A stretch of 64,000 nucleotides of DNA from Nitrospira sp. Lineage in GTDB: Bacteria; Nitrospirota; Nitrospiria; Nitrospirales; Nitrospiraceae. The stretch spans positions 62,001 through 126,000 of the forward strand of contig JACOEH010000001.1 in the NCBI GenBank assembly GCA_024998685.1, written 5' to 3'. A program made the translations under genes and the position numbers. The stretch's first letter is position 1; every line of letters begins with the position of its first letter. Of the stretch, positions 35,510 to 44,338 are shown one piece after another. The notes under the pieces were generated by a model. It was not told the DNA's origin and ran no database searches. It saw only the letters and a list, made by a program, of their open reading frames with translations.

Positions 35510-35782
35510 ATGGTTGGAGCAGTTCGGAAATCCCGAATAAAAGAAGTTCCGTTATCCGAGATCAAGGATGATCTGTCCAGGTTTCTGCATGAGGCGGAGA
35601 GGCAGGAGATCGTCATCACTCGGCACGGAAAGCCTGCCGGTGTCCTGATCGGATTCGAGTCGGAGGACGATTGGTTTGAGTACGAACTAGAAAACGACCC
35701 TCGTTTTCTACGGCGCATCGAACAAGCCCGCAAGAGCCTGAAGGCCGGTCGGGCTACCCGTTTAGAAGATATGGCGGAGTAA
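35510..35782 (+). CDS. Phd/YefM-family antitoxin
   Basis: 90 residues. IKEVPLSEIKDDLSRFLHEA then QEIVITRHGKPAGVLIGFES is the DNA-binding Phd/YefM fold; the acidic, Arg-rich tail (RRIEQARKSLKAGRATRLED) is the toxin-binding part. CGGAGG precedes ATG 35510. No RelE, Doc or PIN toxin gene follows in the 475 bases before hypD, so it is an orphan, possibly a solitary regulator. Confidence 0.8.
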   Translation: MVGAVRKSRIKEVPLSEIKDDLSRFLHEAERQEIVITRHGKPAGVLIGFESEDDWFEYELENDPRFLRRIEQARKSLKAGRATRLEDMAE

Positions 35783-36257
35783 CAAGTTCCTCTCGCGATG
35801 CGTTTGCACATGAATAGGGAGTGAGAGAATGATTTCATTGTTGACCTCTATTCGCTGCTCAAGAAGAAATTGGGAGCCGTGTAGGCCGACTGTTGAAAGA
35901 GGAACGCGCGGGCGTCTGAAACGGGCGGATCGCCCCTCGGAAATTACAGTCTGATCCCAATTGACCACATTGTTGGGCCACAATGGAAAGATCCCTAGAG
36001 ATTGTAGAGTTGCTCATTGCGATCAGTCTTTGTGGCCTAACAATTCATTTGATCCGACATTGCCTCGTGGCTCGGTTTGGGGTTTTCTAACCTCGTTCAC
36101 GTGCCCCTTAACCGCGTGGGTTAATTCAGACGTTCGACCGATATAAAGGAGGAGGCATTGTTGAGATTCGCGAACAGCTCTGAATCACCGTTCTGCTACT
36201 TCCCAGCTGACCGAAGTCGGTCGGATGTCAGCAACGAGGTTCGAGAGGGTCATGGGC
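35783..36257. other. Intergenic region before hypD
   Basis: 475 bases with no supported gene. It contains the inverted repeat listed at 35970-36043 and probably a promoter for hypD-hypE, since these are separated from the rest of the hyp genes by the antitoxin patch. Confidence 0.4.
35970..36043. repeat. Imperfect inverted repeat
   Basis: TTGTTGGGCCACAA at 35970-35983 and its near-complement TTTGTGGCCTAACAA at 36029-36043 differ at one position in the 14-base core. GATC occurs inside both arms, which are 45 bases apart. It could be the scar of a small mobile element or a long hairpin. Confidence 0.55.
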
Positions 36258-37397
36258 ATGAAATACGTAGATGAATTTCGCGATCGTGCCGTGGCAACGG
36301 CATTGGCGGAGCGGATCAAGAAGACGATACGCCGGCCTTGGACGATCATGGAGGTCTGTGGAGGGCAGACTCATGCGATTGTACGGTTCGGTCTCGATAG
36401 CCTGCTGCCGAAAAACCTTACGCTGGTTCATGGACCAGGTTGCCCGGTCTGTGTAACCTCGGTGTCGCTCATCGACCAAGCGGTCTGTATTGCATCCTTG
36501 CCGAAAGTAATCTTCTGCTCGTTCGGTGACATGTTGCGAGTTCCCGGTTCCCGTGGTGATTTGTTTGGAGTGAAATCGGCAGGCGGAGATGTGCGGATTA
36601 TCTATTCGCCATTGGATGCGCTGGAACTGGCCAGAAAAACTCCTGATCGCGAAGTCGTTTGTTTCGCTGTGGGATTCGAGACCACCGCTCCGGCGTGGGC
36701 GATGGCGGTCACGCAGGCGAAGCAGTCAGGGATGAGAAATTTCAGTCTGCTGATTGCTCATGTGCTGGTGCCTCCGGCGATGGAAGCGATCCTGTCGTCG
36801 CCTCAGAATCGAATCCAAGGATTTCTGGCCGCGGGCCATGTCTGTACGGTGATGGGTTATGAGGAGTATGAAGCGATCGCACAACGATATCGCGTCCCCA
36901 TCGTCGTGACCGGTTTCGAGCCGCTCGATGTGCTCGAAGGCGTGGCCATGTTGGTCGGTCAGTTGGAGGAAGGACGGGTCGAGGTCGAAAATCAGTATGC
37001 GCGATCGGTCAGTCGGGAAGGGAACAAGCAGGCAAAAACCATCGTCGACGAGGTCTTTGAACCGGCAGCTCGTGCTTGGCGAGGCATCGGCGAGATTCCA
37101 GCAAGCGGTCTGCGTCTCAAGTCAGCCTACAATGCCTACGACGCCGAGCTGAAATTTCAACGGGAGCTCGCGCAACTCGCTGAAGGAAAGGAAGATCCAG
37201 AATGCCGGAGTGGGCTGGTTCTCCAGGGTTTGCTCAAACCGCCTGACTGCCCGGCCTTCGGAACTCGCTGCACACCGGAGCAACCGTTGGGTGCACCGAT
37301 GGTGTCGAGCGAAGGAGCCTGCGCCGCTTATTATCGATACCGCTCCCATGCCACGCTTGAGTATAGATGTGAAGGGCAAGTGAATGACCGTCAATAA
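36258..37397 (+). CDS. hypD: Hydrogenase Fe-ligand assembly protein HypD
   Basis: 379 residues. Conserved Cys motifs are present: [38 protein letters not shown], and C-terminal [20 protein letters not shown] for the [4Fe-4S] cluster. HypD is the scaffold, with HypC, on which Fe(CN)2CO is built. MKYVDEFRD is the usual family start; AGAGGG lies eight bases before ATG 36258. Confidence 0.94.
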   Translation: MKYVDEFRDRAVATALAERIKKTIRRPWTIMEVCGGQTHAIVRFGLDSLLPKNLTLVHGPGCPVCVTSVSLIDQAVCIASLPKVIFCSFGDMLRVPGSRGDLFGVKSAGGDVRIIYSPLDALELARKTPDREVVCFAVGFETTAPAWAMAVTQAKQSGMRNFSLLIAHVLVPPAMEAILSSPQNRIQGFLAAGHVCTVMGYEEYEAIAQRYRVPIVVTGFEPLDVLEGVAMLVGQLEEGRVEVENQYARSVSREGNKQAKTIVDEVFEPAARAWRGIGEIPASGLRLKSAYNAYDAELKFQRELAQLAEGKEDPECRSGLVLQGLLKPPDCPAFGTRCTPEQPLGAPMVSSEGACAAYYRYRSHATLEYRCEGQVNDRQ

Positions 37398-38442
37398 CAA
37401 ATCCTTTGAACCAGCTTGTCCCTTGCCGATCTCGGGAAAGCATACCGTCCAGCTTGCGCATGGCGGGGGTGGTCGGCTCATGCAGGAGTTGATTCAGGAC
37501 GTATTCTTGCGAGCCTTTCACAATCCTATGCTGGCGCCTCTCCATGACGGTGCTACATGGCCGATCGAGAAAGGGACGCTTGCTTTTACCACCGATTCCT
37601 ACGTCGTGCGTCCGCTATTTTTTCCAGGCGGCGACATCGGGAGCTTAGCGGTGAACGGCACGATCAACGATCTGGCCATGTGCGGGGCCAAGCCGCTGTA
37701 TTTGAGCGCGGGATTTATCCTGGAAGAAGGATTAAGCCTGGACATTGTGCAGCGAGTCGTGAACTCGATGGCCGAAGCCGCACGGGCGGCGGGGGTGCCG
37801 ATCGTGACCGGTGATACGAAGGTGGTCGATCGTGGCAAGGGGGACGGGATCTTCATCAACACGGCGGGGGTTGGTCTGGTGCCGACCGGCGTTCGGGTGC
37901 TGCCGTCGTTGATCCAGCCGGGTGATGCGATTCTTGTAAGCGGCGACCTCGGTTCCCATGGTGTAGCGGTTCTTAGTGTACGGGAAGGACTGAGGTTCGA
38001 CGGCAACGTCGAGAGCGATTCAGCGCCGGTACATCACATCGTTGCTGATCTGATCGACAGCGGCATTGAAATTCATTGCCTCCGTGACCTTACCCGTGGG
38101 GGGCTTGCCAGTGTATTGAACGAACTAGCCGCAGCGGCGAAGCTCGGCATGGTGGTGGAAGAGTCTGCTATTCCAGTCAGTGAGCCAGTGCGTGGAGCCT
38201 GCGAGTTGCTGGGACTCGATCCATTGTATGTGGCGAATGAGGGGCGTTTCGTTGCAATGGTGCCGATGCAGCAAGCCGAAGCCACGCTCGCTGTGATGCG
38301 TCGGCATGAGGCGTCCAGGCATGCGGCTCACATGGGGGTTGTGACAGACCGCGACCCTTCCATGGTCGTTCTACGGACCGTTGTCGGCACGCATCGTGTG
38401 CTCGATCTGCTGTCGGGCGAACAACTGCCTCGAATTTGTTGA
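37384..38442 (+). CDS. hypE: Carbamoyl dehydratase HypE
   Basis: 352 residues of the PurM/AIR-synthase-like family. ATP-site region [37 protein letters not shown], and the invariant C-terminal PRIC, whose Cys accepts the carbamoyl group and dehydrates it to thiocyanate. It overlaps the hypD end by 14 bases. Last gene of the hydrogenase cluster. Confidence 0.94.
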   Translation: MTVNNKSFEPACPLPISGKHTVQLAHGGGGRLMQELIQDVFLRAFHNPMLAPLHDGATWPIEKGTLAFTTDSYVVRPLFFPGGDIGSLAVNGTINDLAMCGAKPLYLSAGFILEEGLSLDIVQRVVNSMAEAARAAGVPIVTGDTKVVDRGKGDGIFINTAGVGLVPTGVRVLPSLIQPGDAILVSGDLGSHGVAVLSVREGLRFDGNVESDSAPVHHIVADLIDSGIEIHCLRDLTRGGLASVLNELAAAAKLGMVVEESAIPVSEPVRGACELLGLDPLYVANEGRFVAMVPMQQAEATLAVMRRHEASRHAAHMGVVTDRDPSMVVLRTVVGTHRVLDLLSGEQLPRIC

Positions 38443-38534
38443 GCCGCGGAGTGAGACAGGGAACCGCTCTGCGTGACCTCACGAACTTCCAGCCGTTCTC
38501 AGTCGAAGTGTCACCGTCGAACCGGCATCTGGCC

Positions 38535-38705
38535 TTAGCGCAAGCGGCGCAGGATATTTTGTAAGACGGTTTTCCGTTGCTTAAGGTCTTCCCGAAATTC
38601 TTGGTTCTCCGTGTCCGCTATTTCTCCACCGAGATCAGATACGGCGCCCTGAAGCGCCCAGATCAAGATATCCTGTTCGTTCGGTTCCAGCGATAGCTGT
38701 GTCAT
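38535..38705 (-). CDS. Small protein of unknown function, 56 aa
   Basis: Starts at ATG 38705 after AAAGGGGTGG. Sequence is charged and probably helical (LSLEPNEQDILIWALQGAVS, QEFREDLKQRKTVLQNILRR). No domain recognised, no signal peptide. Reading is supported by the good ribosome site and clean codon use. Confidence 0.5.
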   Translation of the reverse strand: MTQLSLEPNEQDILIWALQGAVSDLGGEIADTENQEFREDLKQRKTVLQNILRRLR

Positions 38706-39023
38706 AAGCCACCCCTTTCGCGCAACATTTTAACAGGCGCGTCTCGGCACCTTCCTCTGCAACTCGCGCAAGCTCCTCCGGAAGGCGGTCAAGACTATAC
38801 CATAGCGGCCAACATGGTTTGGTCTAGGATGCCGGATGTGGGACAAGATCAGAAGGACGGAAGTTCATCTGAGTGGGCGGGGAAACCTGTGCCGCCTTGA
38901 AACGGCGTCAACATGCGTATGCCTTTGTGCATTGCCGAGATGACATGGGGATCTTTCCGCGGAAGAAGATTGCACCCCACTCCAGCAACGGTCTGGTCGT
39001 GGAAATTATCTTGCCGGGACAAC
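38706..39023. other. Intergenic region
   Basis: 318 bases between two small minus-strand genes. Open frames here overlap their neighbours' shadows and carry no recognisable feature. Confidence 0.35.
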
Positions 39024-39260
39024 CTACGGCTTTCCTTGTTTCCTCAACATACGCGCGACACGCCATGTCACCCACCCCATGTACAGAAACAACATGAGGC
39101 CAAGCAGCTCGAAGAGATGAATGAGGTGCCACCCCTCGATCACTTCTACCTGCACGACAATCAATAAAACGGTTGCGACCAGAAAGACGAGTACGTGTTT
39201 GCGGGGCATCGCAAGGACCTCTTGCAGGAATGCCGTGAGCCACCCGCGCCCGCCCTCCAT
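39024..39260 (-). CDS. Small membrane protein, two transmembrane helices
   Basis: 78 residues. Two hydrophobic helices, VLVFLVATVLLIVVQVEVI and LLGLMLFLYMGWVTWRVARM, separated by a short EGWHLIHLFE segment, with a basic C-terminus. AGGAGGGC precedes ATG 39260; a TTG two codons earlier is possible. Family not recognised. Confidence 0.55.
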   Translation of the reverse strand: MEGGRGWLTAFLQEVLAMPRKHVLVFLVATVLLIVVQVEVIEGWHLIHLFELLGLMLFLYMGWVTWRVARMLRKQGKP

Positions 39261-39380
39261 GGTCAATGCCCTCCTCTGCTTATGAGTCTTAGTTGCTGCA
39301 GGTTGGGTGCCATAGAGTTCCCCTTCTTCTGTCGCCTCCGCACGGGCGAGAAAGATGATACCCGGAGTTATGGCTGGCGG

Positions 39381-40049
39381 CTATGAGGCTTTCTTCTTTT
39401 TCGTCTCCTCAGTGACGGTGCGCTCCCGCAGCTTCTTGAGCAACTCCTCATACGAGCTCTCGCGAATGATCTTCTGAAACTGGCTCCGATAGTTGCTCAC
39501 CAAACTGACGCCGTCTATGATGATGTCGTACGCCGACCACCGGCCATCTTTCATCAAGAGGCGGTAATCCATCGGAAGCGTCGTTTTGTCCGACCGCAAC
39601 TCGGTTCTCACTTCCGCATACGACCCTTCGATCCGTTCCGTCAGGTAACCTACCTCTTGTTTTTGTCCGCTATAATCTTCAATCTTTCCCGCATACCGAT
39701 CGGAGAGAAAGCCCTTGTATACCTCGACGAACTCCTTCCGTTGAGTTTCGGTCAGCGGCTTCCAATAGCTGCCCAACACTCGCTTCGACATTTCTGCGTA
39801 ATCAAATCTTCCGGCGGCGATCTCTTCGAGCATATGACGACGCTGCGCCTGTTTGGCCGGGTTTTTCAGAGAGGGGTCATCGAGGATGCGGAGGACCTGA
39901 GTGATCGTCTCGCGCACCGCCTCCATCGGGGTTTCTGCGCCCTGCAGGAAAGCGGTGTCGGCAAAGCACCACAGAAAAACGCATGCTAAGGCCCCCCGCC
40001 ACAGTGATCCTCTTGCAGCTCGCCCACTCCTTCCGGGCCACTGAGGCAT
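39381..40049 (-). CDS. mlaC: MlaC/Ttg2D-family phospholipid-binding protein
   Basis: 222 residues. After an N-terminal signal segment the mature part shows the Tol-Tol-Ttg2 pattern: ETITQVLRILDDPSLKNPAK, FDYAEMSKRVLGSYWKPLTE, QRKEFVEVYKGFLSDRYAGK, and MKDGRWSAYDIIIDGVSLVS near the end. MlaC shuttles lipids across the periplasm between the outer-membrane MlaA complex and the MlaFEDB transporter. MlaA is at 44339-45256; the ABC part is not in the window. No clear ribosome site at this start. Confidence 0.85.
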   Translation of the reverse strand: MPQWPGRSGRAARGSLWRGALACVFLWCFADTAFLQGAETPMEAVRETITQVLRILDDPSLKNPAKQAQRRHMLEEIAAGRFDYAEMSKRVLGSYWKPLTETQRKEFVEVYKGFLSDRYAGKIEDYSGQKQEVGYLTERIEGSYAEVRTELRSDKTTLPMDYRLLMKDGRWSAYDIIIDGVSLVSNYRSQFQKIIRESSYEELLKKLRERTVTEETKKKKAS

Positions 40050-40073
40050 GAAGTGTAGGTTCTCCGTAACGCG

Positions 40074-40274
40074 TCAATCCAATACGAACGTCACCTTTAG
40101 ATCTACACGATACAAAGTGACTTTGCCACTTTCGATCACGACATGTTGCTCCTTCACCCAAGCCGACTTGATGCCGTGGACGGTCTTAGAGGCTTTGGCT
40201 ATTCCTTGGACGACGGCATCTTCAAAACTCGTCGGAGATTCGGAACTGATCTCAATGATTTTAGCGACGGACAT
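40074..40274 (-). CDS. Dodecin
   Basis: 66 residues, the usual dodecin size. VAKIIEISSESPTSFEDAVV and AWVKEQHVVIESGKVTLYRV match the flavin-binding dodecamer family. AAAGGAGGAGTTCC precedes the start. Stores or buffers flavin in the cytoplasm. Confidence 0.9.
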   Translation of the reverse strand: MSVAKIIEISSESPTSFEDAVVQGIAKASKTVHGIKSAWVKEQHVVIESGKVTLYRVDLKVTFVLD

Positions 40275-40635
40275 GGAACTCCTCCTTTCTTATTTCGTCT
40301 TATTTCGAACGCACCCGACGTTCTGATCCAGGTGATTCCTATTCAGAATTGATTGCACAGCAAGGTCGACGCCAGGATGCATCGTCCCCTCGTGGTTCGG
40401 CACATACTCAATATCTCAGGGAAATTGATAGGGCGGGAAATGAAACGGCGGGAGGAATGGGGAGTTCTGCTACAAGTCGAGACCGAGACCTGTAGAAAAA
40501 AGGGCTTGCAGATCTCTCGACATCGCGAGCGGAACGAAACTCTGGACGGCTTTGCTTCGTTTACCAAAACAGTCGCTTCCGGGAATTCCGGGTTGCGAGG
40601 ATTGTGTCGGAAGCCTAGAATAGTTTCCTCTGGTA
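40275..40635. other. Divergent intergenic region
   Basis: 361 bases between the leftward dodecin gene and the rightward histidine kinase. No gene or clear regulatory motif was found. Confidence 0.35.
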
Positions 40636-41679
40636 ATGATACCCAACGACAAGAAGAAGCGTCGGGCTAGGATGCAGCGGCTTTCACAGGCTCATTTTTC
40701 CGGTGCCGGACGAGACGCTGCGCCCCAGCTCCAAGAGGACGATCTTTTCGCCGAAGCCTTCCGCCGAAGTTCTCATCCGATCGGTATCACGGACCTTGAG
40801 ACGGGGATCTGTCTGGAAATCAATGACGCCTGGCTAGCGACATTAGGCGCTCGCCGGGACGAGGTTATCGGAAAGACGACAGTGATGTGGGAAATTTGGC
40901 CCGATCCTCAAGATCGGGCCAAATTCATCGATCGGTTGAAATCCGAGGGATCGGTCCAAAATCTTGACGTATCGATGCGGATGAAGAGCGGTGGATTGCG
41001 GCAGTTCCTCATCAGCACGGACTTGATAACGCTCAGAGGGAAGCCCTGCCTCCTGACGATCGGCCATGACATTACTGAGCGTAAGAGGAATGTGACGGCT
41101 CGTGTGGAGACCCAAAACGCACTGCATGAAAGGGAGGAGCGGTCCGATCAGGTCATTCGGTTGGCCCATTTCGGCATTGTGGATCATGACCACCGCACCG
41201 GGAAAGTGTACTGGTCGCCGGTGATGAGAGAAATCTACGGCGTGAGACCTGATGAACCCGCTTCGATGGAGGGATATATTCAGTTGATTCACCCGGAAGA
41301 CCGGGAAGCGGTCGTCACGGCGATCAAGCAGGCCCATGATCCTTCGGGCGATGATCTGTTCTCGCTGGAGCACCGTCTTTTGTATCCACACGGCGGTGTC
41401 CGCTGGGTCAGCTTTCGATCATGGACATTGTTCGACAATGATGGATCTGAGCGCCGTCCCGCTCGAACCTTGGGGGCGATGATCGACATCACAAGACGCA
41501 AACATGCCGAAGAGGCTCTCCGAATGAGCGAGCGCCAATTCGCATCCTTTATGGACAATTTGCACGGCTTTGCGTGGATCAAAGACGCCGAGGGACGCTA
41601 TCTGTACGTCAACCGACTCTTTGAAGAATCCGCCCTCAATGGATTGGATTGGAAAGAAAAGACGGCCCGTGACTTGTGA
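40636..41679 (+). CDS. PAS histidine kinase, N-terminal part, ends at an in-frame TGA
   Basis: 347 residues holding two complete PAS domains (about 35-150 with ITDLETGICLEINDAWLATL and DITERKR; about 170-290 ending GAMIDITRRKHAEEAL) and the beginning of a third (FASFMDNLHGFAWIKDAEGR). The frame stops at TGA 41677-41679 within ARDL*SEEIAVQY and then stays open in the same frame through the kinase core at 41707-42588. PAS domains of this type normally read DLW or DLF here, so TGG to TGA is likely. ATG 40672 is an alternative start. Confidence 0.75.
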   Translation: MIPNDKKKRRARMQRLSQAHFSGAGRDAAPQLQEDDLFAEAFRRSSHPIGITDLETGICLEINDAWLATLGARRDEVIGKTTVMWEIWPDPQDRAKFIDRLKSEGSVQNLDVSMRMKSGGLRQFLISTDLITLRGKPCLLTIGHDITERKRNVTARVETQNALHEREERSDQVIRLAHFGIVDHDHRTGKVYWSPVMREIYGVRPDEPASMEGYIQLIHPEDREAVVTAIKQAHDPSGDDLFSLEHRLLYPHGGVRWVSFRSWTLFDNDGSERRPARTLGAMIDITRRKHAEEALRMSERQFASFMDNLHGFAWIKDAEGRYLYVNRLFEESALNGLDWKEKTARDL

Positions 41680-41706
41680 TCTGAGGAGATTGCCGTACAG
41701 TATGAG

Positions 41707-42588
41707 TTGAACGATAGGAAAGTGCGTGAAACAAGATCCCCTCTGCACACAGTCGAGCAATTCGTCCAGAACGGTGAGGTCCGGCACGCGCTTGTGAGCA
41801 AGTTTCCCATCGACGATCACAAAGGAACGCCGGTGCTGTTGGGAGGTGTCGCTGTCGACATCACCGAACGCAAGCAGGCGGAAGAGGCGCTTCATCGTAA
41901 CCAGCAGGAATTGCACCAGCAGCAAGTGCAACTGGAAGAGCTGACGTCCAAGCTCCTGACGGCGCAAGAACGTGAACGGCAGCGAATCGCCCGGGATCTG
42001 CACGACGATGTGAGCCAGCGATTGGCTGCCTTGGTCTTGGAAGTGGCATCGTTGGAACGCTGTCCTTCCACTGTACCCGCTGACCTTACTCAAGCGCTGA
42101 GACCACTCCGTGAACAGTTGGAACACCTTTCCGACGATGTGCATACGCTCGCGTACCGGCTTCATCCCTCGCTGTTGGAGCATGCCGGATTGCGCCCAGC
42201 GGTCGAAGACCATGTCCAGCAGGTTTCACGGCGCACAGGTTTACCCGTTCATCTGAAGATTCTTGATGTTCCGAATGCGGTGACGCTCGATCAGGCGACC
42301 TGTCTCTTCCGCGTCATGCAGGAAAGCGTCCAAAATGTGGTGAAACATGCGCAGGCGACGACGGTGACGGTCCAGCTCAGGGGGTCATCAAAAGGCATCG
42401 GTCTGTCCGTTATCGATAATGGGAAGGGATTCGACCCGCAGGACCTGCGTACCCATCAACAGGGACTGGGATTGAGCAGTATGGAGGAACGATTGCGACA
42501 ACTGCACGGGTTCCTTCGAATTCAATCCCGGCCATCCTACGGCACAAAAGTCTGTGCGTGGGTGCCTTGCGAGGTGGAGGTGACATGA
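41707..42588 (+). CDS. PAS histidine kinase, C-terminal part with HisKA_3 and ATPase
   Basis: Same frame as the preceding segment. It completes the third PAS domain (GGVAVDITERKQAEEALHRN), then a coiled coil, the NarL-type dimerisation helix with the phospho-His (ERERQRIARDLHDDVSQRLA) and the HATPase_c domain (LFRVMQESVQNVVKHAQATT; DNGKGFD; GLGLSSMEERLRQL). A separate start is doubtful: only TTG 41707 is near. The last codons overlap the regulator gene (ATGA). It is functional only if the TGA is read through or restarted. Confidence 0.78.
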   Translation: MNDRKVRETRSPLHTVEQFVQNGEVRHALVSKFPIDDHKGTPVLLGGVAVDITERKQAEEALHRNQQELHQQQVQLEELTSKLLTAQERERQRIARDLHDDVSQRLAALVLEVASLERCPSTVPADLTQALRPLREQLEHLSDDVHTLAYRLHPSLLEHAGLRPAVEDHVQQVSRRTGLPVHLKILDVPNAVTLDQATCLFRVMQESVQNVVKHAQATTVTVQLRGSSKGIGLSVIDNGKGFDPQDLRTHQQGLGLSSMEERLRQLHGFLRIQSRPSYGTKVCAWVPCEVEVT

Positions 42589-43238
42589 AACAGCCCCGAA
42601 TTCTGATGGCCGATGATCATGCCATTGTCCTGGCCGGCCTTCGGAAGCTGGTGGAAGCCGAGGGGGAAGTGGTGGGTATGGTGGAAGACGGACGATCATT
42701 GGTCGATGCGGCCCAGCAGTTACGCCCCGATATCGTGTTGCTTGACATCTCGATGCCGTTGCTCAATGGATTGGATGCAGCACGGCAGATAAGTAAGCTG
42801 GTGCCGGAGAGCAAGCTTATCTTCCTGACCATGCATGCCACTCCTACCTATGCGACCGAAGCTTTTAAGGCCGGGGCTTCCGGCTATCTGATAAAACGGT
42901 CCGCCGCAGCGGAACTCAAGCAAGCCATCCAGGCGGTCATGAGAGGACAACACTATATGACGCCGCTTATCACGAAAGATGTCTTGGCGGCGACACTCCA
43001 ATCCCCGGAGGACCAGCCCGGCAGGCCTTTGGTGACCCATCTCACCCAGCGGCAACGAGAAGTGTTACAGCTCGTTGCCGAAGGAAAAGGCACCAAGGCT
43101 ATTGCCTCGATTCTGAATATTTCCGTGAAGACGGTGGAATTTCACAAGTTTCGCATTATGGGCGAACTCGATCTCCACTCCACCGCTGAATTAATCAAAT
43201 ACGCGATTGCCGAAGGTCTGGTGAGCGTGTCATCATAG
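42585..43238 (+). CDS. NarL/FixJ-family response regulator
   Basis: 217 residues. Receiver domain with acidic pocket MADDHAIVLAGL, phospho-Asp in DIVLLDISMPLLNGLDAARQ, and Lys in GASGYLIKRS; LuxR-type HTH LTQRQREVLQLVAEGKGTKA, SVKTVEFHKFRIM. GGAGGTGAC precedes ATG 42585, which overlaps the kinase stop, so the pair is coupled. Target genes unknown. Confidence 0.92.
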   Translation: MKQPRILMADDHAIVLAGLRKLVEAEGEVVGMVEDGRSLVDAAQQLRPDIVLLDISMPLLNGLDAARQISKLVPESKLIFLTMHATPTYATEAFKAGASGYLIKRSAAAELKQAIQAVMRGQHYMTPLITKDVLAATLQSPEDQPGRPLVTHLTQRQREVLQLVAEGKGTKAIASILNISVKTVEFHKFRIMGELDLHSTAELIKYAIAEGLVSVSS

Positions 43239-43449
43239 GCGCATCTCCGCTGTCTGCTGCCGGTACCAGGACACAGCCGTACTTGCCTGAGACACAACGT
43301 CATGAAATCATGCACTCATGGTGCACCTTCAGCACTAGTAATCTCATGTTGCCTTTCTAGGGCATTTCCTAGTTCACAAGATCCATCCTACTCCCTTAAC
43401 ATACGTCACAAGTACCCTAGTAAGTCTTGACCTCTGTCAGGGGGAGCTC

Positions 43450-43707
43450 ATGCAAGTTTCAGCGATGATAGATCGCGTCTATGGTGCCTTGGAGCAGTTT
43501 GGCACTACCTGCTCAATGGAAGAAGTGGTTGGGCTCTGTCCGGATCTGACCTGGAACCAGGTGTACCTAGCGATTGACTATTTGAACAAGACCGGAAAAG
43601 TCTCTGTGACCTTAGATCCAGATAGGACGTACACGGTCAAGGTCTATCCATCAGCCGGTGAGGGGTCTCAATACTCCAGACAAGATCACGTTCACAGTAC
43701 CGTCTAG
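43450..43707 (+). CDS. Small winged-helix-like protein, 85 aa
   Basis: MIDRVYGALEQFGTTCSMEE and LTWNQVYLAIDYLNKTGKVS suggest a helical, DNA-binding-like fold, with a beta strand TYTVKVYP at the end. AGGGGGAGCTC precedes ATG. Not assigned to a named family. Located after the two-component system. Confidence 0.6.
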   Translation: MQVSAMIDRVYGALEQFGTTCSMEEVVGLCPDLTWNQVYLAIDYLNKTGKVSVTLDPDRTYTVKVYPSAGEGSQYSRQDHVHSTV

Positions 43708-44000
43708 TCACGTTACAAATCATCACTCTCTTATACTTCCTCATTCTTCGTATCGTGATCGTGTAGTTTTATCAATACATCCTTCCAAGCCACTTGACAG
43801 CATATTGAGTCAGGAATAAATTTGGCGGGATCGCAGGTTCCCAAAGGTGCCAGGGGCCGAGTTGTTGTTTGACATCAGACCCTGTGGTGTCATCCTTTGC
43901 AGCTTTGTCCGGGGAATGGTGTCTATTCGGTCTCATCCTTGGGAGGTGTGCTGTGGTGTTCCACTTCGTTGCGTGACGGGTCCGAACGAAAGGAGTAACC

Positions 44001-44084
44001 ATGGATAGTACCTTCTTAATATTTGCTGTTGTGATGCTCGTGATCTTCATCGGCGGCATCATTGTGTACAAGAAGAGCGTCTAA
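44001..44084 (+). CDS. Membrane microprotein, 27 aa (copy 1)
   Basis: ATG 44001 with AAAGGAGTAACC upstream. The peptide is one transmembrane helix, TFLIFAVVMLVIFIGGIIV, ending YKKSV. A second gene at 46572-46652 encodes a 26-residue relative with the same GGIIVYKKS end and an equally good ribosome site. Two independent copies with conserved ends argue for a real, probably membrane-inserted peptide. Confidence 0.65.
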   Translation: MDSTFLIFAVVMLVIFIGGIIVYKKSV

Positions 44085-44338
44085 TCGTCGCTCTACCATC
44101 TCCTTCATCTTGTCAGTTAGATGACTCGGCAATGGTGAGCCGCTAAAGAGAAATCCTCACGCGTGCTGAGCAAAAGCCTAGGACTGCCTTCTTCCGAGTG
44201 GTTCCGCGATCTCATTAAAACAGTCGTACTTCTGAGAGGTTATCTTCCCGAGGGTCATTGATCCGTTCGCGGACAGGAGCTGCGGAGACATCAACCGCTG
44301 ATGGCGTAGGCGAGAGAGGCGATTACGAATCCGATGAG

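Noticed and set aside
43311-43327. TGCAC...GTGCA palindrome after the response-regulator gene
   Set aside because: Short, single, and with no second site; cannot be told from chance.
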